Part shown: positions 26,613-34,398 of the stretch, one piece after another
How positions within the stretch are numbered: the first letter of the stretch is position 1
Layout: the number at the start of each line of letters is the position of its first letter
NCBI GenBank assembly: GCA_964502145.1
Contig: CAZCVI010000010.1
Coordinates: 62,001 to 126,000, forward strand
DNA: 64,000 nt
From: CAZCVI01 sp964502145
GTDB taxonomy: Bacteria > Acidobacteriota > Aminicenantia > UBA2199
Direction: 5' to 3'
Notes under the pieces: model-generated
Database searches by the model: none
What the model saw: the letters and a program-made list of their open reading frames with translations, nothing else
What the model was told of the DNA's origin: nothing
Program-made: the position numbers and the translations under genes

Positions 26613-27752
26613 CTAGCGGATAATGCTTTGCCTTATATTTTGAATAACGCGGTCGCTTTTTTGCTGGGCCGACTGGAGGTCTGTGGCTTCAATGATCAAG
26701 GTAGCCACCCATGAATAGGCACTGGGGCTATAATTGGTGATGGCTTCATCGGCACCAAAAAAGTCGTGGCACAGAAACAACGGGCCAACCTCTGACATAA
26801 TATGCTCACCACTAATTCGTATCCCACGGGGGGAAACTTCAATGTGCTGGTAAATCGCACCCCGTTTTTGGTCAGCAGCTTTTATAACTTTTTGACTGGT
26901 AAAACATTGGGCCAATAACGGCATCATGTTCCACCCGGAAGATTGGAAAACAGCGGTGGGAGTCTGACTGGGGAAACGGGCGTCAATCTCCAATACTTTT
27001 AATTGGTTATCATGAAGAATAATTTCAACATCCATGATCCCCCGCAACTGGATGGATTGTGCAATGTGCAAGGAAATCTTCTCGAACTGCTTTACCTGGG
27101 TAGGAGATAATAACGTGGGGGCCGATACTCGTTTACAATCATAACTGTCATCCATGTCAAGGTCAGTGACTTGCAAGGGAATATAATTCCCGGGAGTGCC
27201 CATCACTTCAAGAGAATAGGACGGCCCTTCGACGTATTCCTGAATGACCCAGCCGGGAGGCGGCAGGGAGGCGGAAAAGGAGGAAAAGAACTCTTCCAGT
27301 TGCGGTCTATCATTAAAAAGCCGAACGCCACGACTACCACTACTGCTCTCAGGTTTGGCGATAACTGGGAATGAACAATTTGGCCAGGGTTTGGGGGCAG
27401 GCACGCCAAGTTCTGCAAAAAGATGGTCGGAACGGAGCTTGGAAGAAGAAATAGCATAAGTCGCTGCATCAAAGGCAAAAGGAATGGCAGAGGTGAGACT
27501 CCACTGGTGTAATGCAGCGAGTGCGGCGGCATTCTCAGTGGCGGGGACAACAAGGTCTATATCTTTGATATCTCTTATGCAAGATTGCCATTTCGACTGG
27601 TCCGTGACATCCAGCTCAATGAAACGATGGCACATTTGGGCAGCGGCCACATGGGGGTGTTTGTCGATTAAAAGGGTTTCCCATCCGGCATGATGGGCCA
27701 AATAAGCGACTTCTACGCCTTGAAGACTGCCGCCGACGATAAGGATTTTCAT
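26613..27752 (-). CDS. pylC: Pyrrolysine biosynthesis ATP-grasp ligase PylC
   Basis: 379 residues. PylC joins 3R-methyl-D-ornithine to the epsilon amine of lysine using ATP. The N-terminal Rossmann-like part begins MKILIVGGSLQGVEVAYLA, and the ATP-grasp core includes FPVIAKPESSSGSRGV, VIQEYVEGPSYSLEVMG and DVEIILHDNQLKVLEIDARFPSQTP, which supplies the metal-binding Glu and Asn-equivalent positions. The ATG overlaps the pylB stop (ATGA). The gene ends in TAG, and the frame after it stays open for at least 30 codons into pylD, so Pyl insertion at this codon would give a longer protein. Confidence 0.94.
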   Translation of the reverse strand: MKILIVGGSLQGVEVAYLAHHAGWETLLIDKHPHVAAAQMCHRFIELDVTDQSKWQSCIRDIKDIDLVVPATENAAALAALHQWSLTSAIPFAFDAATYAISSSKLRSDHLFAELGVPAPKPWPNCSFPVIAKPESSSGSRGVRLFNDRPQLEEFFSSFSASLPPPGWVIQEYVEGPSYSLEVMGTPGNYIPLQVTDLDMDDSYDCKRVSAPTLLSPTQVKQFEKISLHIAQSIQLRGIMDVEIILHDNQLKVLEIDARFPSQTPTAVFQSSGWNMMPLLAQCFTSQKVIKAADQKRGAIYQHIEVSPRGIRISGEHIMSEVGPLFLCHDFFGADEAITNYSPSAYSWVATLIIEATDLQSAQQKSDRVIQNIRQSIIR

Positions 27753-28837
27753 GATTTAAGCTCCTGGTTTTTTAAAACGCGGTTCTTTATCCAATCTTGG
27801 TATTGCTGGTGGGAAGCGATTTGTAAACCGCACTCTGTCAATATGGTTAACACGTTATCGGTGGTTCTGCGGGCATCATCAATATCCAGTGAGGATTGCG
27901 CTACTCCAGCCAGTCCCTGTTGGGGTGGCACGATGGAAGTCACAACATTGGCACCTGCATCCATACGCCGCTTCAAGCCAGCCAGCCCTTCGACATCCAA
28001 TGTGGCGGGAATGAGTCGATCAGGGAACAAAATACGCATGAGCGCGATAAGAATTAATTCGGTCAAAGGTTCTGGAAAAGGGAAATGGGCCATCGGTGTG
28101 CCCTGTTGCGGCACAAAATTCATGGCCCGCACTTGGTCAGCGTTACTGGCCCGCATCTCGGTTAGTGAATGGGCGATATCATGGGAAGTTTCGCCCACGC
28201 CCACGAGGATGCCTTCTTCGGTTAACATCCCCAGTTGATGGGCTTGGTGTTTGCTATTTAAACGGGTCAAATAATCCTGGCCGGGTCTAAGCTGTTGGAA
28301 AAGAGTTGGGTTGTGAGTCTCCTGGTAACAAGCAAACCAGGAAGCACCGGCAACGGCAAACTGGGCCAATATAGGGGGGGGGACTACGCCGGGGGAGATC
28401 ATAATGGGAAGAAAAACGGCGGTTTTTATAGCTTGCACCAAGCGGATCAAGGAGTGGAAACCATGCTCACCTGAAGGGTCTTCGCCCATGGTCAGATCAA
28501 TCAGATGAACACCAGAACGTGCCAGTTGAATGGCGGCTTCAATGATTTCGGTTTCTGCTTTCCTGTACCTGAAACGCGGCGAAAGGGTATTCTGGGCACG
28601 GTAAAAACAAAAATTACAATTGTTGCGACAATAGGTGCTAATATAAAGGAAACCATAGAGAAAAACATGGTTCCCGAAATACTGCTGACGGATAGAACGG
28701 GCAGTGCTAAAAAGGGCTTCCAATAGCTGGGGTTGGCGAAGTTGCAGGATAGTGGTGATTTCCTTCTGGGTGAGGGCGTGCTGGTGGGAGGCTTTTGCCA
28801 GTATGGTGTCCAATATAGGCGGGGGAGTGAAATGCAC
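27749..28837 (-). CDS. pylB: Methylornithine synthase PylB (radical SAM)
   Basis: 362 residues. PylB is the radical S-adenosylmethionine mutase that turns lysine into 3-methylornithine. The iron-sulfur motif is CRNNCNFC (CxxxCxxC, at about 70-77), in the wording LYISTYCRNNCNFCFYR typical of PylB and its BioB/HydE relatives. Further blocks include DLTMGEDPSGEHGF and SPGVVPP. It starts nine bases after pylSc and overlaps pylC. Length is normal. No missing key residues seen. Confidence 0.95.
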   Translation of the reverse strand: MHFTPPPILDTILAKASHQHALTQKEITTILQLRQPQLLEALFSTARSIRQQYFGNHVFLYGFLYISTYCRNNCNFCFYRAQNTLSPRFRYRKAETEIIEAAIQLARSGVHLIDLTMGEDPSGEHGFHSLIRLVQAIKTAVFLPIMISPGVVPPPILAQFAVAGASWFACYQETHNPTLFQQLRPGQDYLTRLNSKHQAHQLGMLTEEGILVGVGETSHDIAHSLTEMRASNADQVRAMNFVPQQGTPMAHFPFPEPLTELILIALMRILFPDRLIPATLDVEGLAGLKRRMDAGANVVTSIVPPQQGLAGVAQSSLDIDDARRTTDNVLTILTECGLQIASHQQYQDWIKNRVLKNQELKS

Positions 28838-28846
28838 TGGTGCGCC

Positions 28847-29689
28847 TCAAATGTTTAACCGAATACCGTTGAGATAGGCGAGACTGCGACCCATTTTACC
28901 AAGGTTGTGGCTGTTCTGAGTGACCATCAGCAAACGTTCCAGCCCGAATCCGATGCCCACCCATGGTTCGACAATGCGCCAGGCCCGGTCCAACGGATGG
29001 GGACCGATGGCAGCCGAACCCACCTCTATTTTATCTTTTCCGGCGACCACGTCGATGGTCTCACCATAGACGTTAGAGGTTTCGGTTTCCAGAGTATAAT
29101 CGGTTAATCCGGCGGTGCGGGTCACCAGGGCGGCGAGTTCTTCCAGTCGTGCTTGCCGGTTTTCTAAAGGTAATCCCATTTCCACGAGATTGAGCATGGT
29201 AAATTCACTGGAATGTAACGAACCCTGGGACTCCTTGCGAAAACAAGAACCGACTTCAAAGATAGACACGGGTTTCTCCCATAAACGCAATAAATCCTTT
29301 AATACATAATATAAATGAGGGGCCAGCATGGGACGGAGACATTTGTCCTTGTCCAACCAATATACCTGGGAGAAGAGGGGATGGGTTTCGTCGATGGTCA
29401 TTTTGGCCAATAGCCCGCGAGACATGATGGTGGGGGTAATGACCTGCACAAAACCGGCGGCGGTAAGGGTTTCTATCAATTGGCTTTCTAAGCGGCACAG
29501 GGCGGGCCTGTGCTCATGTTCCCGGAAATAAGTTAATTGGGTTCTGGCTTGTTTGATATAATGATTTTCTAATTTATGAAAAGAGTTGTCCCGGTCTGCT
29601 GGGCTGGTGAATGCTTGTGATAGTTCCTGGGGGGGGACTTCTAGTTCGATCAATCTTCGATGTTGGACTTCAGACCAAGTGAGTGTCAT
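28847..29689 (-). CDS. pylSc: Pyrrolysyl-tRNA synthetase catalytic subunit PylSc
   Basis: 280 residues, as in bacterial PylSc, without the N-terminal domain (which is pylSn). Class II motifs: motif 2 FRKESQGSLHSSEFTMLN, motif 3 GIGFGLERLLMV. The pocket Asn of the archaeal enzyme is kept in FTMLNLVEMG, while the pocket Cys two residues on is Val here. The loop Tyr in VYGETIDVV is kept. It loads pyrrolysine on tRNA-Pyl. The leader between the tRNA gene and this ATG contains a 9-bp-period TTATGGGAA repeat. The ribosome-binding site is weak (AGG). Confidence 0.95.
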   Translation of the reverse strand: MTLTWSEVQHRRLIELEVPPQELSQAFTSPADRDNSFHKLENHYIKQARTQLTYFREHEHRPALCRLESQLIETLTAAGFVQVITPTIMSRGLLAKMTIDETHPLFSQVYWLDKDKCLRPMLAPHLYYVLKDLLRLWEKPVSIFEVGSCFRKESQGSLHSSEFTMLNLVEMGLPLENRQARLEELAALVTRTAGLTDYTLETETSNVYGETIDVVAGKDKIEVGSAAIGPHPLDRAWRIVEPWVGIGFGLERLLMVTQNSHNLGKMGRSLAYLNGIRLNI

Positions 29690-29701
29690 GGATTGCCTGG
29701 G

Positions 29702-29757
29702 GAATTATGGGAATGGGAGTTATGGGAATTATGGGAAGAATGGGGGTTATGGGAAAA
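29702..29757. repeat. 9-bp-period TTATGGGAA repeat upstream of pylSc
   Basis: Four copies of TTATGGGAA plus two variant units, on the plus strand, in what would be the 5' untranslated region of pylSc. Different wording from the TGGAC family but the same 9-bp period. Confidence 0.75.
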
Positions 29758-29841
29758 GAGGGGTAGTGGTGTGTGAGCCAGCGGTTTGGGTAATCTGTTT
29801 AAATTGCTTGCCATATTATACCTACTCAAACTAATAAACGG

Positions 29842-29912
29842 CGAGGAGTTCGGGAGTTGCACCCGACTATATGGATTTAGAATCCATACGATCCACTTAC
29901 GATCCACTCCCC
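29842..29912 (-). tRNA. pylT: tRNA-Pyl (anticodon CUA)
   Basis: 71 nt that fold as a pyrrolysine tRNA. Acceptor GGGGAGT pairs with ACTCCTC (one G-U). One linker base, then D stem GATC/GATC with a 7-nt loop. One base, then a six-pair anticodon stem TATGGA/TCCATA around loop TTCTAAA (anticodon CTA, 29878-29880). A three-base variable region, then T stem TCGGG/CCCGA with loop TGCAACT. Discriminator G, as in bacterial tRNA-Pyl. The six-pair anticodon stem, one-base linker and three-base variable loop are hallmarks. The 3' end reads GCCG, so CCA must be added after trimming. It lies between the activation-domain gene and pylSc. Confidence 0.96.
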
Positions 29913-29926
29913 ATTCGCCGAAATAT

Positions 29927-29955
29927 ATCTTAAAATAATATTCCTTAATTGTCAA
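29927..29955 (-). promoter_or_regulatory. Promoter of tRNA-Pyl and the pyl operon
   Basis: TTGACA (29950-29955, minus strand), a 17-base spacer and TAAGAT (29927-29932). Transcription would start near 29920, eight bases before the mature tRNA. The match to consensus is strong and shows that pylT has its own start inside the larger mttB-pyl cluster. Confidence 0.8.
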
Positions 29956-29983
29956 TTGTTGGGTTCTTTTTTTTGCCACGGGT

Positions 29984-30685
29984 TTATCGGAGAATACGTT
30001 GGCGGCAATTAAATGTCTGGCATGTGTCGCAGAAAGAATAATCATTATCGAAATCATGAATACTGGCAGGCCCTGCGACCAATACACCGGAAATAGATTT
30101 TATAGGCACCATTAAAAAACTGGGATTGAGTTGGATACCAATCGCCTCGGGTTGGAGATACTGGAATAATTTTCCCTGGCCACTGATGTGCCAACCGCAG
30201 TAACCAGGACTGTAAAGCAATACTTTTAGTCCTGCTCTGGGTTCAGGCAAGCGGTTTAAAAAGAGTGTCTCTGTACAAAGGGCTGCTTTATCGGCACCAT
30301 AAGAGGCGATGGTGTCCAACATATACCCCAACGCAAATCCATTGGCCTGGGTTTTCATGAGTTGATCGATTTTGGCACTCACGGCGGGTCCGAGGGTGCA
30401 GGCAAACAAACCCAATTGATGGGCACGGGGGAAAATATGTTCCAACGGTGTATCCTTTTCATTCTGGCCGAGACCGGGATATATCAGGCTGAATTGGGTG
30501 CTGGAAAGATCAGCTATCAAACCGATGGGAGCAGCCAATTGCATAAACAACTCTGCTGCGGACCGATAGAGAGCCTTGACCCGTTCTGGGGGTTGGGTGC
30601 CACGGGGTATCCCTTGCATGAAGAAAATTTCCTCTTCATCGGGGGCTATAACTTCAATAGATAGATTAAATGTTTCTTTATTCAT
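29984..30685 (-). CDS. MetH-activation-domain-like corrinoid protein partner
   Basis: 233 residues, soluble. The sequence YSPGYCGWHISGQGKLFQYL, then GIQLNPSFLMVPIKSISG and the Cys-rich end FCDTCQTFNCRQR match the vitamin-B12-dependent methionine synthase activation domain as a stand-alone protein. Such proteins often accompany MttB-family methyltransferases and corrinoid proteins, and may help reactivate the oxidised cobalt or bind SAM. The start overlaps the mttB stop by one base (TAATG). No separate MttC corrinoid protein or RamA is in the window, so its partner lies elsewhere. Family is clear, exact role inferred. Confidence 0.83.
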   Translation of the reverse strand: MNKETFNLSIEVIAPDEEEIFFMQGIPRGTQPPERVKALYRSAAELFMQLAAPIGLIADLSSTQFSLIYPGLGQNEKDTPLEHIFPRAHQLGLFACTLGPAVSAKIDQLMKTQANGFALGYMLDTIASYGADKAALCTETLFLNRLPEPRAGLKVLLYSPGYCGWHISGQGKLFQYLQPEAIGIQLNPSFLMVPIKSISGVLVAGPASIHDFDNDYSFCDTCQTFNCRQRILR

Positions 30686-32166
30686 TAGTATCCGGTGACA
30701 TCAGGAAGTGTGCTGATACCGTGGCGGTGGGCTTCGGCTTTCATGATTTGGATTAATTGCTCTTTGATAGCGGGATTGAGGGAAGATGGCTGATAGGATT
30801 CGAGCAGGTTTAACATCTCCTTGTGCGCCCGTTCGCCCAGGGTCAAACTGCCTTCTTCCTGCCAGCGGGACTGGTTGGTGCGATCAATGATGGGGCCGGG
30901 AAAATAATGTTCGGCTTTAAGAAAACGGCGGGTATGTTTGGATATCAACAGGTGCTGGTCTTTCAATAATTCCTGGTACCTGGGCACAATGGGGAAATCC
31001 TCCTGGGGATCAATACCATTAAGCATACGAAACACCATGCCGCATATTTCATTGTCAACAATCAATTTTTCTATACTAAATGTATTGACAAAATCGAGCA
31101 TCCCGGGGCCGGAAATACTATTGATCCCGGATAAGGCGGCCATAGTGGCACCCATGGCTGTTTCCAAACCGGCCTGGGCGTCCAGAAGCTTGGCATCGCT
31201 CAACGCGATGTAAGCCTGGGTGGGAATACCGAGGTATTTCCCGATTTCATTGTAACCGCAATCCAGCATCTGGGTTTCTATGGCGCCCAGCGGCGTGGTT
31301 TCGTAGCGGACATCAAAGGAAGCAGGGGCACCACCATATAATAATGGCGTGCCCGGGTTACTTAATTGACTGATTACAATACCGCTGAGTGTTTCGGCGG
31401 TGTGCCCCACCAATGAACCCACGAGGGTAACTGGAGCGGTGAAACCAGCCAGGGGCATGGAAATCAATTCGATGGGAATACCACTTCTGCCGCAATCGAC
31501 AATGTCCTGGCATATTCTGGCACTCCATTTTAACGGGGTGGTGGAACAGCAGGAAAAAATGGTCAGGGGTTTTGCTTTTAATGCAGTTTCATTGCCCCGG
31601 ACAGCCACCTGCATCTCTTTCATTACTTTGAAGCCCTCGGCACTGAAGGTACCGGTAACCACGGGTTTTTCTCCGAAAAGAAGGTTCAGGTAGAGGCGGT
31701 AGCTGTCGGATATTTTTTCACTGACATCGGCGGGAACAAAGGCGGTACTCTGGGCGGCAATATGCTTTAACTGGGCGGTCACCTTGACAAAACGAATATA
31801 GTCGGCGGTATTGGGCTGGCGCGACTGTTGGGTAGTGGAATCCAAGATGTGCAAGGCGGAAGAAGCGGGGGTAAAATGAATGGTGTAACCGGAAAAATCA
31901 TGGGTCTCATTGCCTTTGACATCATATAACTTGAAGGTAGGGGGCACACTGTCCAACGCGAGGTCGATCATAGCGCCGGTGATAAACACATTGTGGGCAT
32001 CGGAATGGGGCACGGGTTCGACGGTGGCACCAAAATCGGATAGCATAAGGACTGTCTTTTTATCGTAAATTTTTATACCGATAGTGCTTAGAATGTCGCG
32101 TGCTTCAGATATAATACGTTCGATCAACTCTTTGTTCAAAAATCTTAGATTGGGTCTGACTGCCAT
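30685..32166 (-). CDS. mttB: MttB-family corrinoid methyltransferase without pyrrolysine codon
   Basis: 494 residues from the ATG at 32166, chosen because GGAG lies nine bases before it; an upstream ATG at 32208 would add 14 residues. MttB-family proteins move a methyl group from trimethylamine or quaternary amines to a corrinoid protein. Blocks seen: LYGGAPASFDVRY, SDAKLLDAQAGLETAMGA, SGINSISGPGMLDF and LIVDNEICGM. True trimethylamine methyltransferases carry pyrrolysine at an in-frame UAG (residue 334 in Methanosarcina). Here that region is read with sense codons throughout and the protein is full length. It is therefore a non-Pyl member, perhaps for a betaine-like substrate, placed beside a full pyl operon. 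Confidence 0.88.
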   Translation of the reverse strand: MAVRPNLRFLNKELIERIISEARDILSTIGIKIYDKKTVLMLSDFGATVEPVPHSDAHNVFITGAMIDLALDSVPPTFKLYDVKGNETHDFSGYTIHFTPASSALHILDSTTQQSRQPNTADYIRFVKVTAQLKHIAAQSTAFVPADVSEKISDSYRLYLNLLFGEKPVVTGTFSAEGFKVMKEMQVAVRGNETALKAKPLTIFSCCSTTPLKWSARICQDIVDCGRSGIPIELISMPLAGFTAPVTLVGSLVGHTAETLSGIVISQLSNPGTPLLYGGAPASFDVRYETTPLGAIETQMLDCGYNEIGKYLGIPTQAYIALSDAKLLDAQAGLETAMGATMAALSGINSISGPGMLDFVNTFSIEKLIVDNEICGMVFRMLNGIDPQEDFPIVPRYQELLKDQHLLISKHTRRFLKAEHYFPGPIIDRTNQSRWQEEGSLTLGERAHKEMLNLLESYQPSSLNPAIKEQLIQIMKAEAHRHGISTLPDVTGY

Positions 32167-32233
32167 AACATTGTTCTCCATAGGGTGTGGCCGTTTAATC
32201 CGGGCCAATTACGGGGTTTTGGGGGTTGAGATT

Positions 32234-33310
32234 TTATTGTTGTACTTGTTGCCGTTTCCATTGACGATAGCGTTTCATATATTCCTCGGCGATGGTGGGG
32301 GAGTCCATGCCGAGCTCTTTGGCATAGGTTGAAACACACCATCGCAGGTAGCCTGGTTCGGGTAGGTCTTCGAATCGTTCTAACTCGATATTGACTAAAA
32401 TTTTATAGGAGATTTTTGATGTTCTTGCCAGATCATGGATGCCTAAGCCCATTCGTTCGCGATATTTTTTAAAGGTTCGGCCTTTAATAATAGCGGCTCC
32501 TCCTGTCTCATAATTTTCCATGTTCGGGTCTATCAGCGTGTCTTCCATGGGGTTGGTGGCGGAGGGATCGATCACTCGTATCATGGTGGAATAGGGTGAG
32601 CGGCCATTTTCCAATTCCGGGGGGATATCTTCCGGTTGTGTGGGTTCAGGGAATATGTATTCGGGTAGTTCTAATGGGTCTTCTGCAATGAAGAGTTCCT
32701 GGGTATCTTGGAAATTATTTATTTTTAAGGGTTCCTGTGTGTTCAGCAGTTCCGGTGTTGGGAACGCCTCTAGTACTTCTTCTGGTTCTGGTTCTCCCAG
32801 ATCAGGGATTTCTGGAAGTGCAATTTGTTCTGGTAACTCCAGATGCTCGGGGATAGTGGGGGGCATCCAGGTGTCACTACGTTCCACGATTGCAGAACTC
32901 TCAATTTTTTCTTCTATTTTTTCTCCTACTATTTCTTCTGATATTTCTTCTAATATTTCTTCTTCTTTAAAGAATAGGGGAGCATAGGGATCATTCAGCT
33001 CTTCTTCAATATCTTCAAAATCATCGACATCGAAAATTTCTTTGGCTGTTTTTTCTTTTTCGAACTTCTCTTTTTCAATGCGGTCTTTTTCAACGAGGTA
33101 ATGAAAAAGTCCAGAATACGCCTCGTGGATGTCGGTCATGATTTTTTGTTTATCTTCTTCGGGGAATTCGTCATCTATAGCTTCCATGACGATGGAATCA
33201 GTGGAAAAGACTTTTTTCAGGCGTTCATAGGCTGTTTTTATTTCAGCCATCGAGGGATTTTCTTCTAGCTCAAGGATATTCAAATATTGTTTGTATTTTT
33301 TTTCATCCAT
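32234..33310 (-). CDS. RodZ-like HTH protein with J-domain-like N-terminus
   Basis: 358 residues from ATG 33310, which overlaps the MinD-like stop by eight bases; a longer frame to 33430 would overlap far more. The first 75 residues resemble a J-domain-like helical unit (KYKQYLNILELEENPSMAEIK). The middle is very acidic and Glu/Pro-rich. The C-terminus is a helix-turn-helix of the RodZ type (KKYRERMGLGIHDLARTSKIS, YLRWCVSTYAKELGMD). No membrane helix is seen. With the MinD-like ATPase it forms a pair that may act in polar or envelope positioning; this is inferred. Confidence 0.7.
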   Translation of the reverse strand: MDEKKYKQYLNILELEENPSMAEIKTAYERLKKVFSTDSIVMEAIDDEFPEEDKQKIMTDIHEAYSGLFHYLVEKDRIEKEKFEKEKTAKEIFDVDDFEDIEEELNDPYAPLFFKEEEILEEISEEIVGEKIEEKIESSAIVERSDTWMPPTIPEHLELPEQIALPEIPDLGEPEPEEVLEAFPTPELLNTQEPLKINNFQDTQELFIAEDPLELPEYIFPEPTQPEDIPPELENGRSPYSTMIRVIDPSATNPMEDTLIDPNMENYETGGAAIIKGRTFKKYRERMGLGIHDLARTSKISYKILVNIELERFEDLPEPGYLRWCVSTYAKELGMDSPTIAEEYMKRYRQWKRQQVQQ

Positions 33311-34226
33311 TGTCGATATCCGGAATTTTAACCTGTTTGTCTTCGAGCAGATTAAGCACGATCTCACGAAGTTCGTTGGAGGTGGAGGCGGGGGAAATGA
33401 ATTGGGGAGTAGAGCTGGAGTGTTTAACAAACTTCCAGAAAAAATCGGTGTATTGAATGAAACCGCTCAATCTGGCATCGATTCCGAAATATTTTGTCAG
33501 TACACTTTTCACGGCGCTACCTGTTTCCAGGTGCTCGCTGTTTTTGATCTGGTTGACAATAATATAAATCTTAAACTCGGCCAATGCTTTTTCAACCAGG
33601 GTGCGAATTTCCGGTGAAATTTCCATGATATGCTGGATCAACTCTTTAATGCTGGAGATTTTATTGGGGAGGCGGTTGTCCCATGCTTTTTTGGCAACAT
33701 CCTTAAGTCCATGATCGCCCAGCAAGATGTTTAATTTGCGGAACAGCACCTTTTTGATAAAATGATAGAGATTTTCAATAGAGGTGATTTCTGGCAGGAT
33801 GACGACGATCATTTTATCGGCCATCAAGAAGGTATCAATCGTATTGTGGCCTGAACCGGCACCGAGATCAATGAGCACATAATCGGCGCTGATATTCTTG
33901 ATATGCCGGTACAACTTTAATTTTTGAGTTTGTTTGAGGCCGATAGTATTGAGGGAACGGACATCGCCAGTCACAAAGCGCAGGTTGGGAATGGCGGTAT
34001 CCACGATGATTTCGCTTAAGGGAACTTTTTTTTCAAAGAAGTCGGTCAATGAATATTTGGGTTTTGGAACCTTGAGAAAGGAGTGCAGGTTGGCACCGCC
34101 TAAATCGCCATCAATCAGGGTAACCCGTTTGCCCAGATGGGCCAGATTCAATCCCAGGGAGCTGGTGACGAAGCTTTTTCCAGTACCGCCTTTACCGCCG
34201 CCAATAGCCCATATTTCGGAATTCAT
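33303..34226 (-). CDS. MinD/ParA-like P-loop ATPase
   Basis: 307 residues. It begins MNSEIWAIGGGKGGTGKS, the deviant Walker A (KGGxGKS) of the ParA/MinD/FlhG group, followed by VTLIDGDLGGANLHSFL and the switch region DYVLIDLGAGSGHNTIDTF. The variant lacks an obvious C-terminal amphipathic helix, so membrane binding is unsure. It may be closest to FlhG/MinD-like proteins, but there are no flagellar genes nearby. It is followed with an 8-bp overlap by the RodZ-like HTH gene and then mttB, so it may be cotranscribed with the pyl region. Confidence 0.85.
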   Translation of the reverse strand: MNSEIWAIGGGKGGTGKSFVTSSLGLNLAHLGKRVTLIDGDLGGANLHSFLKVPKPKYSLTDFFEKKVPLSEIIVDTAIPNLRFVTGDVRSLNTIGLKQTQKLKLYRHIKNISADYVLIDLGAGSGHNTIDTFLMADKMIVVILPEITSIENLYHFIKKVLFRKLNILLGDHGLKDVAKKAWDNRLPNKISSIKELIQHIMEISPEIRTLVEKALAEFKIYIIVNQIKNSEHLETGSAVKSVLTKYFGIDARLSGFIQYTDFFWKFVKHSSSTPQFISPASTSNELREIVLNLLEDKQVKIPDIDNG

Positions 34227-34260
34227 TGTTTTCTAACCTCTTTTTAAATCACGCTATGTT

Positions 34261-34300
34261 GTGTTTTGTTTGTTTCGTCTGTTTCGTTCGTTTCTTTTTC
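34261..34300. repeat. 9-bp-period repeat in the MinD-like gene leader
   Basis: On the minus strand units AACGAAACA, GACGAAACA and AACAAAACA lie in a row, between the promoter at 34320-34348 and the MinD-like start. Third sequence family with the same 9-bp period. Confidence 0.6.
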
Positions 34301-34319
34301 AAAAAAGTTGTATCTATTT

Positions 34320-34348
34320 ATTTTGACAAAAAACATACAGGATGTCAA
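34320..34348 (-). promoter_or_regulatory. Promoter of the MinD-like gene operon
   Basis: TTGACA (34343-34348), 17 bases, CAAAAT (34320-34325) on the minus strand, between the peptidase stop and the MinD-like start. The -35 box is perfect, the -10 box matches four of six. Confidence 0.6.
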
Positions 34349-34398
34349 CCCCTAATGAGATGGATGATTGTTATTGTTGGGCAAGGGTGCGCCAGTAT

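Noticed and set aside
30685..32166. In-frame amber codon in mttB
   Set aside because: The frame is open without any TAG; the Pyl region is read as SDAKLLDAQAGLETAMGA.
32167..32233. Cobalamin riboswitch before mttB
   Set aside because: Only 67 bases separate it from the gene upstream, too short for that structure.
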